Source: VXYL01 sp963665195
GTDB taxonomy: Bacteria > Pseudomonadota > Gammaproteobacteria > Pseudomonadales > Azotimanducaceae
Length of the DNA: 64,000 nucleotides
Direction: 5' to 3'
NCBI GenBank assembly: GCA_963665195.1
Contig: OY762070.1
Location: forward strand, 744,001 to 808,000
In this document: in pieces, positions 9,150 to 17,960 of the stretch
How positions within the stretch are numbered: the stretch's first letter is position 1
Layout: each line of letters begins with the position of its first letter
Made by a program: the position numbers and the translations under genes
The notes under the pieces: model-generated
Told to the model about the DNA's origin: nothing
Seen by the model: the letters and a program-made list of their open reading frames with translations, nothing else
Databases searched by the model: none

Positions 9150-10190
9150 TTGGCGCTCTCCGCGCTCACCCGGCGGCGGCTCGCGAACTTCCGTGGCAAT
9201 CGCCGCGGCTACTGGTCGCTGTGGATCTTCCTTGGCCTGTTCGGCGTCTCGCTGATCTCCGAACTCATCGCCAACGACAAGCCCATTCTCATGCGCCACA
9301 ACGGCGAGCTATGGGCGCCGGTGCTGTTCACCTATACGGAAAGCGAACTCGGCGGCGAGTTCGCGACGGAAGCGAAGTACGAAGACCCCTACGTGCAGGA
9401 CCTCGTGTACGGCAGCGGCGGCTGGATGATCTGGCCGCCGATCCGCTTCGCGCACGACACCATCGACTGGTTCACGGATGAAGGGGCGCCCTCGCCGCCG
9501 TCCGGGCGGCACCTGCTGGGCACGGACGATGGCGCCCGGGACGTTGCTGCGCGGCTGCTGTACGGCTTCCGGCTTTCGGTCAGTTTCGGGTTGGCCCTCA
9601 CCATCGTCGCGTCGGTGATCGGCATTGCGGCCGGCGCGACTCAAGGCTACTTCGGCGGCAAGATCGACCTGATCGGCCAGCGCATGATCGAGATTTGGGC
9701 GGGGCTGCCGGTGCTGTTCCTGCTCATCATCCTGTCGAGCATGGTGGAGCCGGGGCCGCTGGTGCTGCTCGGCCTACTCGTGCTGTTCAGTTGGATGACG
9801 CTGGTCTCGGTGGTGCGCGCCGAGTTCCTGCGCGCCCGCAACTTCGACTTCGTGCGCGCCGCGCGGTCGCTCGGCGTCTCCAACGCCACCATCATGCGCC
9901 GCCATGTGCTGCCGAACGCGATGGTCGCGACGCTGACGTACCTGCCATTCATCCTCAACGGCTCCATCACCACGCTGACGGCGCTGGACTTCCTCGGCTT
10001 CGGCCTGCCGCCGGGCTCGGCGTCGCTCGGCGAACTGCTGGCGCAGGGCAAGGCGAACATCCAGACGCCGTGGCTGGGCCTGACGGGCTTCGCGGCGCTC
10101 GCCATCATGCTGACGCTCTTGATCTTCGTCGGCGAAGCGGTGCGCGATGCGTTCGATCCTAGACGCACGGAAGGCGTCGCGGCGGGCTGA
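9150..10190 (+). CDS. yejE: ABC transporter inner-membrane permease, YejE-like
   Basis: 346 residues, the second permease of the importer. The N-terminal segment LWIFLGLFGVSLISELIAND is a membrane helix followed by a ~130-residue periplasmic domain, then five membrane segments with the EAA loop FVRAARSLGVSNATIMRRHVLPN. The start is a TTG at 9150, one base after the yejB stop. It ends the operon: no yejF ATPase gene follows, and the next gene is convergent, so the energising subunit must be encoded elsewhere. Confidence 0.92.
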   Translation: MALSALTRRRLANFRGNRRGYWSLWIFLGLFGVSLISELIANDKPILMRHNGELWAPVLFTYTESELGGEFATEAKYEDPYVQDLVYGSGGWMIWPPIRFAHDTIDWFTDEGAPSPPSGRHLLGTDDGARDVAARLLYGFRLSVSFGLALTIVASVIGIAAGATQGYFGGKIDLIGQRMIEIWAGLPVLFLLIILSSMVEPGPLVLLGLLVLFSWMTLVSVVRAEFLRARNFDFVRAARSLGVSNATIMRRHVLPNAMVATLTYLPFILNGSITTLTALDFLGFGLPPGSASLGELLAQGKANIQTPWLGLTGFAALAIMLTLLIFVGEAVRDAFDPRRTEGVAAG

Positions 10191-10259
10191 CGCGAGCAGA
10201 CAAGAACCCGAGGCGCGGCGGCGGCGCGTCAGATGGCCACGCCCGCTCGCGAGAGTGCG

Positions 10260-11492
10260 CTAGGCGACCTGCCCCTGCCAGTTGGCACGTCGCCCGGTTT
10301 CGACGGGCGTTGCGATGGTGCCGCAGCCCGAGCAAGCGTATTTCTCGCTTTCGAGCCAGGCCCGGTGCGTCGTCAGGGTGCCGCAGTTCGGGCACCGGAG
10401 CACGTCCCGCCCCCTCGTGAACGGGTACACGAGCTTGATCCACATCCACAAGTAGCCGAGTCGGCCGACGATCATGAACCCTGCGATGGTCCCGCCCATT
10501 GCACCCCCTGCCGCTATTTCAACGAGGATCCAAAGCACGGCCACGGCCCAGTAGGCGCGCCACGCCATCGCATGGCCCTTGGAGCGCTTCAAAAGGCGGA
10601 ACCCGTCGAACATCCCGAAGAGGGCAAGCGGCATGGCACCAGCCACGAGACCTTGGCCCGAGAAAGTCCCGTCGATCAGGCTGGACAGGAACGACACGAC
10701 GAACAGCCCGCCGAGCGCCGCATAGACGATCCGCCGCCAAGACTTCGGCGCCGGGATGCCGAGTTCCTTCGGCGTCCAGGTGTGGACGTGCTCCCCGCTC
10801 ACGATCAGCACCAGATGGATGCTGCCGTTCTCGTCGCACGTCAACGAGAAAGGCGGCTGGTCGTTGAGCTTCGCCGCGAGCACGCCCTGCGCCTGCTCTG
10901 GCAGGCCCGCCAGGGACATCTCCAACAGCTCGTCGCGACTCTTGCCCGCGCCAATCCGCTCCGTCAGGACATTCGAAGTACCGAGCTTGGTCTTGATCAT
11001 GCCTATCAGCCCAGTCGCTTGCTTGGTCAGCCCTTTGGCGCCCGGCTCGTCCCGGTCCGACTCGAGCGCGGCCATGCCGGATCGTTCGGCATCGGTGGCC
11101 GAACGAACGATGTTCCGCAGGCTCTCGCCGATCAGGGCAACCACCTCGGCGTCGACGGTGGGCGGCTCGATCGGCCTCCACGTTTCGACCCGTCGGTTGC
11201 CGAGCGTAAGCACCAGATGCACTGCGCCGTCCGCGTCGCACTCCAGCCGAAACGGCGGCTGCTGGCCGAGCAGCGTCCCGTAATGGGCGACCATCCGTTC
11301 CGCTTCTTCGGGATCGTCGGCCAACTGACCAGCCCTTCCGGCGTTGACCAACAGCTCCAACACGCCATCCCGGGTCAGACCATCGCCGATCGTTGCGGCC
11401 ACACTGTCGTTGCTCGCCCAAACATCGATGAAGTGCTTCAGAGCTTCCACTGCATCCGGATGGATGGCCTGGTCGTTTACGTCGTTCGCCAT
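10260..11492 (-). CDS. Membrane protein with duplicated domain and C-terminal zinc ribbon
   Basis: 410 residues, family not recognised. The cytosolic N-terminal half contains two copies of the same ~35-residue beta element: QPPFRLECDADGAVHLVL at residues 78-95 and QPPFSLTCDENGSIHLVL at 212-229, each followed by a TW(R/T)P ending. Three or four hydrophobic segments follow (about 255-275, 282-298, 313-331, 333-352), and the C-terminus carries a Cys4 zinc ribbon (CPNC at 367-370, CSGC at 387-390). The layout suggests an inner-membrane protein with two ligand- or partner-binding modules. It stands alone, converging on the yej operon. Confidence 0.7.
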   Translation of the reverse strand: MANDVNDQAIHPDAVEALKHFIDVWASNDSVAATIGDGLTRDGVLELLVNAGRAGQLADDPEEAERMVAHYGTLLGQQPPFRLECDADGAVHLVLTLGNRRVETWRPIEPPTVDAEVVALIGESLRNIVRSATDAERSGMAALESDRDEPGAKGLTKQATGLIGMIKTKLGTSNVLTERIGAGKSRDELLEMSLAGLPEQAQGVLAAKLNDQPPFSLTCDENGSIHLVLIVSGEHVHTWTPKELGIPAPKSWRRIVYAALGGLFVVSFLSSLIDGTFSGQGLVAGAMPLALFGMFDGFRLLKRSKGHAMAWRAYWAVAVLWILVEIAAGGAMGGTIAGFMIVGRLGYLWMWIKLVYPFTRGRDVLRCPNCGTLTTHRAWLESEKYACSGCGTIATPVETGRRANWQGQVA

Positions 11493-11877
11493 GCTGTCAC
11501 CTCAAGTCGTCTGCGTACCTTGTCGTTCACGCATCGACATGAGGCCGTGGAGTGCGGCCGCTGATCGGTGTTTGGTGTTGTTGACCTACCAGTCCCGAGT
11601 AGCTAGCTCGGTGACTCAGCGGCAAGTGCTTCATGCACCTCGTCCAATGCGCACCGTCAAAATACGCCGTCTCGCCGCCAAACGCAAATGAAATCATCTA
11701 GAAAGTAGTAGTTATCGTGTATATATCGTGTTGCCGATGTGGATCGAAACGCTCCCGCATCGTGTCAATCGATCTCGCGACCTGGGCGTCGCAGGGCGTC
11801 TGTGCCTAGTAGACTCCGACGCATCGACCAAGAAGGTCGAGAGCGGACGCACATCGCCCCTCGGGAGGGGAACGCCA
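11493..11877. other. Divergent intergenic region
   Basis: 385 bp between the divergently oriented membrane protein and amidohydrolase genes, so it should contain both promoters. The patch at about 11681-11735 is clearly AT-rich against the GC-rich background and holds two copies of TATCGTG about 11 bp apart. I see no small gene that I can support. Confidence 0.4.
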
Positions 11878-12729
11878 ATGCCGGATAGCGCTAGCCCAGT
11901 GATCGACTCGCAGGTACATTGCTACGAACGCGACCGCCCGGAACGACCGTGGGCGGGAACGCTGGCCGGCCCGGACGAAGCGACGGGCGAGCAGATGGTC
12001 GCCGTCATGGACCGGCTCGGCGTGGACGGAGCGCTGCTGGTTTCGCCGTGGGCGATGTACCGCTACGACGCGAGCTATGCGCTGGAAGTCGGGGCGCGGC
12101 ACCCGGACCGGTTCGGCCTCGTCAAGCCGTTCGATCCCGAGTCTCCCCGGGTCGCCGAAGAGATGGCCGAATGGGCGCAGCAGCCAGGCGTCGTCGGGGC
12201 TCGTCTGATGATGGGCGCGCCCGCGCCGCGCATCGCCTCCGCAGAAGGGGTCGACCGCATCTTCGGCGCCGGAGCGCGGCTAGGGCTGCCCGTGAACGTG
12301 CTGTGCTGGGGCAATCTGGCCGCATTCGCCGCGGTCGCCGAGCGCCATCCGAACACGCAGCTCGTAATCGATCATCTGGGCCTCAGGCAGCCGTTCGCGC
12401 CCCCTGCGCCGGCCGAGCCGTTCGGCGACTTGGAGCAGGTGCTGGGGCTGGCTCGCCTCGACAACGTGGCGATCAAGATCTCCGGGGCCTGCACGTTGTC
12501 TCGCCAACCGTTCCCCTTCGCGGACATCTGGGATCCACTGGCGCGCATCTTCGACACCTACGGCATCGAGCGCTGTCTGTGGGGCACCGACTGGACGCGG
12601 GCCGTGGAAGTCGTCTCGCCGGACGACGCCGTGAAGGCGTTCCGCGTCACTGATCGGCTCTCGGCCGGCGATCGAGCGGCGCTGATGGGGGGCAGCCTGG
12701 CGGGCATCTACGGCTGGCGGCCTGGCTAG
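11878..12729 (+). CDS. Amidohydrolase family (TIM-barrel, COG3618-type) hydrolase
   Basis: 283 residues, typical of amidohydrolase-2 lactonase/decarboxylase-type enzymes. The N-terminal metal motif is present as IDSQVHCYERD (a variant of DxHxH), later conserved features include NTQLVIDHLGL with the strand-end His and RCLWGTDWTR with the C-terminal metal/proton-shuttle Asp. Members hydrolyse sugar lactones or decarboxylate aromatic acids; the substrate here is unknown. The start at 11878 follows GGGAGGGG at a good distance; upstream in-frame codons to 11728 lack similarity. The gene converges with the SDR gene, 27 bp away. Confidence 0.85.
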   Translation: MPDSASPVIDSQVHCYERDRPERPWAGTLAGPDEATGEQMVAVMDRLGVDGALLVSPWAMYRYDASYALEVGARHPDRFGLVKPFDPESPRVAEEMAEWAQQPGVVGARLMMGAPAPRIASAEGVDRIFGAGARLGLPVNVLCWGNLAAFAAVAERHPNTQLVIDHLGLRQPFAPPAPAEPFGDLEQVLGLARLDNVAIKISGACTLSRQPFPFADIWDPLARIFDTYGIERCLWGTDWTRAVEVVSPDDAVKAFRVTDRLSAGDRAALMGGSLAGIYGWRPG

Positions 12730-12756
12730 GCACCTCCGCCAGCCGCGCCAGCCGCG

Positions 12757-13560
12757 TCAGGCGGAGTCTCGGCTCGGACCGCGCAGCGTCGTGCCGCCGT
12801 CCACCACCAGCACTTGGCCGGTGATGTAGCGGGCGCTGTCCGAGGCGAGGAAGCGCACGGCATGGCCGATGTCCCACCCAGTACCTTCGACATCCAGCAC
12901 GGACGCCTGCCGGCGCCGCTCTCTGGCCTCAGCGGCCATGCCGCGACCGTAGACCATGGGCGTGTAGACCGGACCCGGCGCGACGCAGTTGACGCGAATG
13001 CCCTCCGGTCCGTGATCCACGGCCATCGCCCGCGTCAGTCCGATCACCGCGCTCTTGGAGACGCTGTACGTGGTGAGGCCGCGCGGCCGCAGGGCCGAGA
13101 TCGACGAGACGTTGACGATCGCGCCGCCCGTCTCGCGCAGCGCCGGGATGGCGGCGCGACTGGCGAGGAACATGCTGTCCACGTTCACTTCCATCACCCG
13201 CCGCCAGCGCGCCGGGTCCTCCTCGACGACATTGCCGCGACTGCCGATGCCGACGTTGTTGTCGAGTACGTCGAGCCGTCCCCAGCGCTCGACAGCAGCG
13301 GCGACCATCGCTTCGCAGCCCTTGCTTTGCGTGACGTCGGCCTCGAACGCGGCCGCGACGCCGCCCGCTTCGGCAATCAGCGCAACGGTCCGTTCGGCCA
13401 GCGCGGGACGACGATCCACGCAGAGCACGCGGGCGCCGCTCGCCGCGAGCAGGATCGCCGCCGCACGACCGTTGCCGATGCCGTCGGCCAGCGCGCCGGC
13501 GCCGGTGACGATGGCTACCTTGCCGTCGAGTCCATCGGCTGCTGGGATTTCGAGGGACAT
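12757..13560 (-). CDS. Short-chain dehydrogenase/reductase
   Basis: 267 residues, classical SDR size. The Rossmann glycine motif is slightly unusual, VTGAGALADGIGNG, carrying four extra residues between the first Gly and the GIG. The structural NNVGIG, the catalytic Ser in NVSSISALR and YSVSK (Tyr and Lys) are intact, and the C-terminal GQVLVVDGG is typical. NAD(P) dependence is expected; the substrate is unknown. GGAGG precedes the ATG at 13560. The cupin gene at 13683 is on the same strand just upstream, so the two may form one transcript. Confidence 0.9.
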   Translation of the reverse strand: MSLEIPAADGLDGKVAIVTGAGALADGIGNGRAAAILLAASGARVLCVDRRPALAERTVALIAEAGGVAAAFEADVTQSKGCEAMVAAAVERWGRLDVLDNNVGIGSRGNVVEEDPARWRRVMEVNVDSMFLASRAAIPALRETGGAIVNVSSISALRPRGLTTYSVSKSAVIGLTRAMAVDHGPEGIRVNCVAPGPVYTPMVYGRGMAAEARERRRQASVLDVEGTGWDIGHAVRFLASDSARYITGQVLVVDGGTTLRGPSRDSA

Positions 13561-13682
13561 GGCGGGACCTCCGGCGTACGAGCCCTCACCATACAACGAT
13601 CAGCGCCGTGCCGGTCTCGCGAAAGCCGGTCGCTTCACCGCGAACGGTTGCCCAGCGCTCCCGAAGAAGCCGCGAACGGGCT

Positions 13683-14093
13683 TCATTCGGCCTGCGCCGG
13701 CGCATCCACGACGACGGTGCGAAAATCCCCCGGGGCAACGACTTCGAGCACTTCGAAGTCGTCCGAGCAGGCAATCTCTCGGTGCTTGATCATCGGCCTC
13801 TGATTGATGCAATCGCCAGCGCGAATCGTGCGCTGGCCCTCGCCTTCGTACTCGAACGTGGCCCAGCCCTTCAGCACGTAGACCAGTTGGAACGTGCATT
13901 CGTGGATGTGCCACTGCTGCACGTCGTCCTCTTCGTGGCCACCCTTGCGGCGAATGACATGGGCCACGTAGTCGCCGTTCGTGGCGTCTTCGACGCCGAG
14001 GTCGCGATACTCGAAGATCGTGCGCAGCCCCTCGCTCCAAGCTGCGCCGTCGGCGCTGGCGATATGGAAGTTCCAGTCGGCGGGTGGTGCCAT
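13683..14093 (-). CDS. Cupin-domain protein
   Basis: 136-residue single-domain cupin. The first cupin motif is visible as QQWHIHECTFQLVYVLKG (metal-binding His-x-His and the following acidic residue), the second as IRAGDCINQRPMIKHREI with the third His. Such small cupins are either metal-dependent dioxygenases or isomerases or non-enzymatic sensors. It precedes the SDR gene by about 120 bp on the same strand, hinting at a shared catabolic role. An AAGGAGAG-like sequence upstream supports the ATG at 14093. Confidence 0.85.
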   Translation of the reverse strand: MAPPADWNFHIASADGAAWSEGLRTIFEYRDLGVEDATNGDYVAHVIRRKGGHEEDDVQQWHIHECTFQLVYVLKGWATFEYEGEGQRTIRAGDCINQRPMIKHREIACSDDFEVLEVVAPGDFRTVVVDAPAQAE

Positions 14094-14330
14094 GCGGTCT
14101 CTCCTTCAGGCTTCGGGCCGTCCCCGTACCTTCAGGAGTCTACTTGGTCGGCGGTGTAACAGCCGTGGCTTCATGGGAAGGCGCAACTCCATGCGCACGA
14201 TCCGTTTCCGATATGCTCCGCCATCCATGAAGGAACGCCCGGTTGCCAAGTTCGCCGTCTTCAGCAAGCCGAGGGCTGCATGGTCGCGCCGTTGCCGACC
14301 TGAGACCGCGAAGCACCTTGGGCCCGCCCG

Positions 14331-15113
14331 ATGAAGTTCCCGGACTACCACGACGAAGTCCTCCGCGCGCTTCAAGCGCTGCGGCATCCGTCGCTCGGTA
14401 CGCACATGGCGAAGGACCGCGGTTCGTCTCTCAAGTACCTGGGCATCCGCGTCCCGGCATTGCGCCGCCGCGTACGCCAGGGATTCTCGTTCTACGACCT
14501 CGAACCGACGACCGTGCTGGCCGTGTGGGACGATCTGTGGATGGGCAGCGAGTGGGCGGACGTGCTGTTCGCCGCCGAGGAATACTACCGGCCGATCGTC
14601 CGCAAGCGCGTGGACGCGGCGTATTGGCCGGTGATGAAGCGTTGGATCGCGAGGGTGGACAACTGGGCGCACTCGGACGTGCTGAGCTGGACCTATTCGC
14701 GCCTGCTCGAAGCGGACCCGGAGCCGGTGATGCCCGTGCTCGAACGGTGGAACCGCGGCGAGGCGCTGTGGCCGAAGCGCGTGTCGATCGTGAGCCTCAT
14801 CCACTACACCGGCAAGAACGCGGCATTCCTGACGCCCGACGACGTGCTGCCCATGGTGGATCGCTGCGCGGAAGATCGCCGCCAGCCCATGCAGAAGGCC
14901 GTCGGCTGGGTGCTGCGCGAGATGTGGCATGCGTATCCCAAGGAGATCGAACGCTATCTCGTAGCCAACGCCGGTCGGATCGCGCCGTCCGCGTTCACCC
15001 GTGCGATCGAACGGATGGGGGTGGAGGAACGAAAGGAGATGCGGTCGAAACAGCGGGCGGCAGGTTCCACGGAGACCCGGCCCGGGAGGCGTGCAGAAGG
15101 TGGTCGGCGGTAA
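14331..15113 (+). CDS. DNA alkylation repair protein, AlkD-like
   Basis: 260 residues of all-helical HEAT-like repeats. The AlkD family signature is seen in VDNWAHSDVLS (equivalent of the NWDxxD motif) and in QKAVGWVLREMW. AlkD-type glycosylases remove N3- and N7-alkylpurines without base flipping. The C-terminal ~25 residues are basic and low in complexity (KQRAAGSTETRPGRRAEGG), longer than usual. It lies at the left edge of the toxin-antitoxin island, convergent with the next gene by only 13 bp. Confidence 0.85.
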   Translation: MKFPDYHDEVLRALQALRHPSLGTHMAKDRGSSLKYLGIRVPALRRRVRQGFSFYDLEPTTVLAVWDDLWMGSEWADVLFAAEEYYRPIVRKRVDAAYWPVMKRWIARVDNWAHSDVLSWTYSRLLEADPEPVMPVLERWNRGEALWPKRVSIVSLIHYTGKNAAFLTPDDVLPMVDRCAEDRRQPMQKAVGWVLREMWHAYPKEIERYLVANAGRIAPSAFTRAIERMGVEERKEMRSKQRAAGSTETRPGRRAEGGRR

Positions 15114-15126
15114 CCGCTGGCGGCAC

Positions 15127-15384
15127 TCACCGATATGCGGCGCTCCGATGCCGGACGGCAATGACTTCAACGCGCCGATCAAAGTCGGACACGTCGTAGA
15201 CGACCCGATAGTTGCCTACTCGGATTCTCCAGAGTGTGTCGTGTCCGCGGAGCTTCCGCACTCCTGGTGGACGAGGAACCGACGCGAGGTCCTCGATACT
15301 CGACAGCGCACGCTCGGCGACATCTCGGGGCATTCCCGCCAACTCCCGCCGCGCCGAACGGACGAAGACGACCTCGTACGGCAA
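15127..15384 (-). CDS. RelE/ParE-family type II toxin
   Basis: 85 residues, the normal length of RelE/ParE toxins. The family pattern is clear: SARRELAGMPRDV at the N-terminal helices, PGVRKLRGHDTLWRIRVGNYRVVYDV in the sheet, and a basic terminal strand VIAVRHR. RelE-type members cleave mRNA on the ribosome and ParE-type poison gyrase; which applies is not decidable here. Translation starts at a TTG three bases after the stop of the antitoxin gene, so the pair is coupled. It appears intact, in contrast to most of the neighbouring toxins. Confidence 0.88.
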   Translation of the reverse strand: MPYEVVFVRSARRELAGMPRDVAERALSSIEDLASVPRPPGVRKLRGHDTLWRIRVGNYRVVYDVSDFDRRVEVIAVRHRSAAYR

Positions 15385-15387
15385 GCG

Positions 15388-15564
15388 TCAGTGCCCCAGA
15401 ACTTTGCGACGGACCTCTTCCATGGTCTCGCGCGGCTCGTCCTCCCGCGACTTCGCAAGCGCGACATCGAAGAAATCCTCCCACAGTTCCCCATGAAGGC
15501 TGAGATCTATGACGACCGCCTTGCGTTCCCCCGCGTCGTCGATCAGGAACTGCACACCTTGCAT
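15388..15564 (-). CDS. Small antitoxin partner of RelE/ParE toxin
   Basis: A 58-residue frame starting at the ATG at 15564, preceded by GGGGGTGG, and ending three bases before the toxin start. It begins MQGVQFLIDDAGERKAVVID and continues with an acidic helix containing EDEPRETMEEVRRKVLG. This matches the small antitoxins (often annotated as hypothetical or Phd/RelB-like) that precede RelE toxins and wrap the toxin with a C-terminal helix. Its function is inferred mainly from position, size and the Glu-rich C-terminus. Confidence 0.75.
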   Translation of the reverse strand: MQGVQFLIDDAGERKAVVIDLSLHGELWEDFFDVALAKSREDEPRETMEEVRRKVLGH

Positions 15565-15786
15565 GGACCACCCCCTACTGGCTTACCGGTCGGTCGACGG
15601 ACGCCCGCCGACCACCTAACTCGCCCGTCCGATTGATCGTGCCACCAGTGTCTCCGAGCTTCAAGTCAGTCGGAAGCCTGAACGACGTGAACCCTTGGCA
15701 AGGCAGGATGCACACCATCGCCATGCAGGATCGGTCCTGGGCAACCACCGGCTAGTGATGCCTGTGCTCAGGGGAACCGCCGATGG

Positions 15787-16143
15787 TCATCGTTTCCCCG
15801 TCCGGCGCGGTCGCCGCCGCTCGCGAAAGTACCGCTGCGACTGTTCCGGCGGCAGGAAGTCCAGCTCCCGCCGCAGGAAGTCCCGCAGGTTGCGTGCCGT
15901 GGGACTGCGCTCGTTGACCTGAAACACCCGAGCCCGGCCAACCATGCGGCTGACCAGGACGCCGTTCGCCTCCAGGCGCAGGAGCTGGTCCCGAACGACG
16001 CTGACCGTCAGACCGAAGGTGGTCGCGATCCGCCTCGCATGGCCATCGCCGTAGGCGGCGACGAACAGCAGCGCGAGAGCCGCAGTGCGGTTGCCGAGCG
16101 CGGCTTCCAGAACGGGGTTCATGGCAATCAGCTTTGTTGGCAT
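15787..16143 (-). CDS. Winged-helix transcriptional regulator
   Basis: 118 residues. The predicted DNA-binding part is the central helix-turn-helix (ARRIATTFGLTVSVVRDQLLRLEANGVL) followed by a wing with RMVGRARVFQV. The first helix is preceded by a hydrophobic NRTAALALLFVAAYGDG, so it resembles ArsR/MarR-type small winged-helix proteins. The C-terminus is strongly basic (RERRRPRRTGKR). The likely target is a neighbouring operon of the island, but no operator is obvious. About 220 bp separate it from the RelE/ParE pair downstream. Confidence 0.7.
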   Translation of the reverse strand: MPTKLIAMNPVLEAALGNRTAALALLFVAAYGDGHARRIATTFGLTVSVVRDQLLRLEANGVLVSRMVGRARVFQVNERSPTARNLRDFLRRELDFLPPEQSQRYFRERRRPRRTGKR

Positions 16144-16242
16144 ACCCGTCTATGTTAACGGAATTGGCGTCTATGCGGCCGTCTGGCACTCTGGACTCCG
16201 GGGTCGGCAGCCCGTCGCGAACCGCGGCGCCAGGCCGCCTCG

Positions 16243-16868
16243 TCACGAAGGCGGCTCAGTTAGCACGATGTCGTACTCGTCGAGGGCGTCCAGGAAGTCC
16301 GTGTGGCGAACAAGCTCTGCCGCGTCGGCGACCAGCAATCGACCGAAGGCGCGGTCGAACACGGCCACGCACAGGTCACCGGTAAACCGCGACGTGAACA
16401 GGAATCCGTCCGCCTCGGGCACGCCGCCATAGGCAGCGGCCGACAAGGCACGGCCAGCGGCATGGTTGCCATCGTGCGCCACCGCGGTTGGCGCACGACG
16501 CGCACTGGTCCGTCGCCGCGAAGGTCCACAAGGAGCAGATCTCCCTCGGAGTGGATCGACACCACCAGCCGGGCTTCCACTTCGGACCTCGGCATCGCAC
16601 GTTGCCGCCGCCGCACGAATCGGTTGCGTCCCAGCGTCTCCCAGAACGCGCACCGCACCGAATCGGCGGCATACAGCACCGCATAGCGCGCCTCTGGATC
16701 GCTGAATCGGCTCGGTGTCGGTACTGCGGCCAGCGGCGTGGTTCGGTGGCTTCGGTGGATAACGCGGAACACGCCATCGAGACGGACAGCGCGGAGTGCC
16801 GAGCGCAGGCGATCCGCGTCGTAGCCGCGGTCACGCGAAGTCGCCCTGCAGGTCCCCCCGGGCGGCAT
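16243..16868 (-). pseudogene. RES-domain toxin, frameshifted
   Basis: Two overlapping frames together make one RES-domain toxin (NAD+-degrading family, as in MbcT). The first carries FRVIHRSHRTTPLAAVPTPS and YAVLYAADSVRCAFWETLG with the Arg, Tyr and Glu expected in the active site. The second carries DGFLFTSRFTGDLCVAVFDR and the C-terminus to 16243. The break is near 16490-16500: inserting one G restores VRVGAPTAVAHDGNHA. The start near 16868 overlaps the end of the antitoxin gene, the usual order for RES/Xre pairs. As written the gene gives no full-length toxin; either it is inactivated or one base is missing from the sequence. Confidence 0.8.
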
Positions 16869-17451
16869 CCGCCACAAGCTCGGCTTCGCCTGCCGCCAAA
16901 AGAGCGAGTGGCTGCGCCCCGTCGAGCGACGGCAACGGCGTGGTCAGCCAAACCCATGCGGCGTAGCCGTCGCCGAACAGCCGCGCCACGCCATCGAGGC
17001 CGGGCAGTGGACGGTCATTCTCGTCGAGCTGACGGGTCGGGAAGACGTAGCCGCGCTTGGCGTTCTGCCAACCGACGATCCTTCCCTTCCTCCGCCAGTC
17101 ATGCACCGACTGGCGCGTCTTCAGACCGGTACGCGCCGCGAGCTCATCTGAACTCAGCAACGTCTCCCGTGCGTCCCGCGCACCTTCGCGCGTCCGCAGG
17201 GCCAATCGCCGACTCGCCTCCGAAGCCTCTATCACCGATGACGCACCGCCAGCGAGCGTCGCCACTTCGAGCCGCCATTCCCGATCACTCGCCGCCAGCG
17301 CATCAGCAGCCGCAGCCAGCGCCGAGCGTACGACGTGCGGATAGGCGACCAGCACTGCCACATGCATCGGACTGAGACGCTCCGCGACATCGTGGAGCAT
17401 CCCCTCCAGCACTTCCCGATCCTGCATCCTATTCTCCGCGCCGGTTGCCAT
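16831..17451 (-). CDS. Xre/MbcA/ParS-family antitoxin with toxin-binding domain
   Basis: About 206 residues from the ATG at 17451 (or 198 from 17427). The C-terminal ~60 residues have the DUF2384 toxin-binding pattern: DGVARLFGDGYAAWVWLTTP, then LDGAQPLALLAAGEAELVADA. The middle has a helix-turn-helix-like SSDELAARTGLKTRQSVHDWRRKGRIVGWQ that probably binds DNA. This architecture partners RES toxins. The toxin frame overlaps its 3' end. It seems intact although its toxin is frameshifted, which is a viable state: antitoxin without toxin. Confidence 0.85.
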   Translation of the reverse strand: MATGAENRMQDREVLEGMLHDVAERLSPMHVAVLVAYPHVVRSALAAAADALAASDREWRLEVATLAGGASSVIEASEASRRLALRTREGARDARETLLSSDELAARTGLKTRQSVHDWRRKGRIVGWQNAKRGYVFPTRQLDENDRPLPGLDGVARLFGDGYAAWVWLTTPLPSLDGAQPLALLAAGEAELVADAARGDLQGDFA

Positions 17452-17724
17452 TGCCACGCTCCAATACCGCCGACGTCGCCCACAGTCGTCCATTTCGTCT
17501 GTTCGGTCAATGGCATGTGCGGATTCGCCGCCATCCGGCCGTTCGGTTGACTCTGCTGATGGTGCGCCATGCGTCCTCTGCGACCCGGGCGAAGCGAGGC
17601 GAACCCGCACCACGGCGACTGCATTGCGTCCCGGACCAATCCCCGTATAGTCTGTCCATGGCGCTTGGTGAGGTCCGCATGGGGCGGCCCGAGGTCGAGT
17701 CGGGTCCAGTGCTTCGAGGAACTG

Positions 17725-17959
17725 ATGCCCACGTACTTCGACACGGCCATACCGGTTCTTCTTCTACTCGAACGAAGCCGGCGAGCCAGTGCATGTCCAT
17801 GTGGAACGCGACCGGGATGTCGCGAAGTTCTGGCTTCGCCCTGTGCGGCTGCAGCGGAGCGGAGGGTTCCGCGCGGCGGAGATCAACCGGATAGCGAGCT
17901 TGGTTGAGGAACACAGCGAGGAGATCATCGAGGCTCGGCATGGGCACTTTGGCGATTGA
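17725..17959 (+). pseudogene. DUF4160 protein, frameshifted near the start
   Basis: The body reads as DUF4160: YRFFFYSNEAGEPVHVHVER, AKFWLRPVRL, then EEHSEEIIEARHGHFGD to the stop at 17957-17959. The only usable start, ATG at 17725, is out of frame with it. Adding one G after ATGCCCACG and one C in GGCCATACC would restore MPTVLRHGPYRFFFY, which is the family N-terminus; both gaps are in G or C runs. DUF4160 is usually paired with DUF2442 as a candidate toxin-antitoxin module, and the DUF2442 gene follows directly. Confidence 0.75.
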
Positions 17960-17960
17960 A

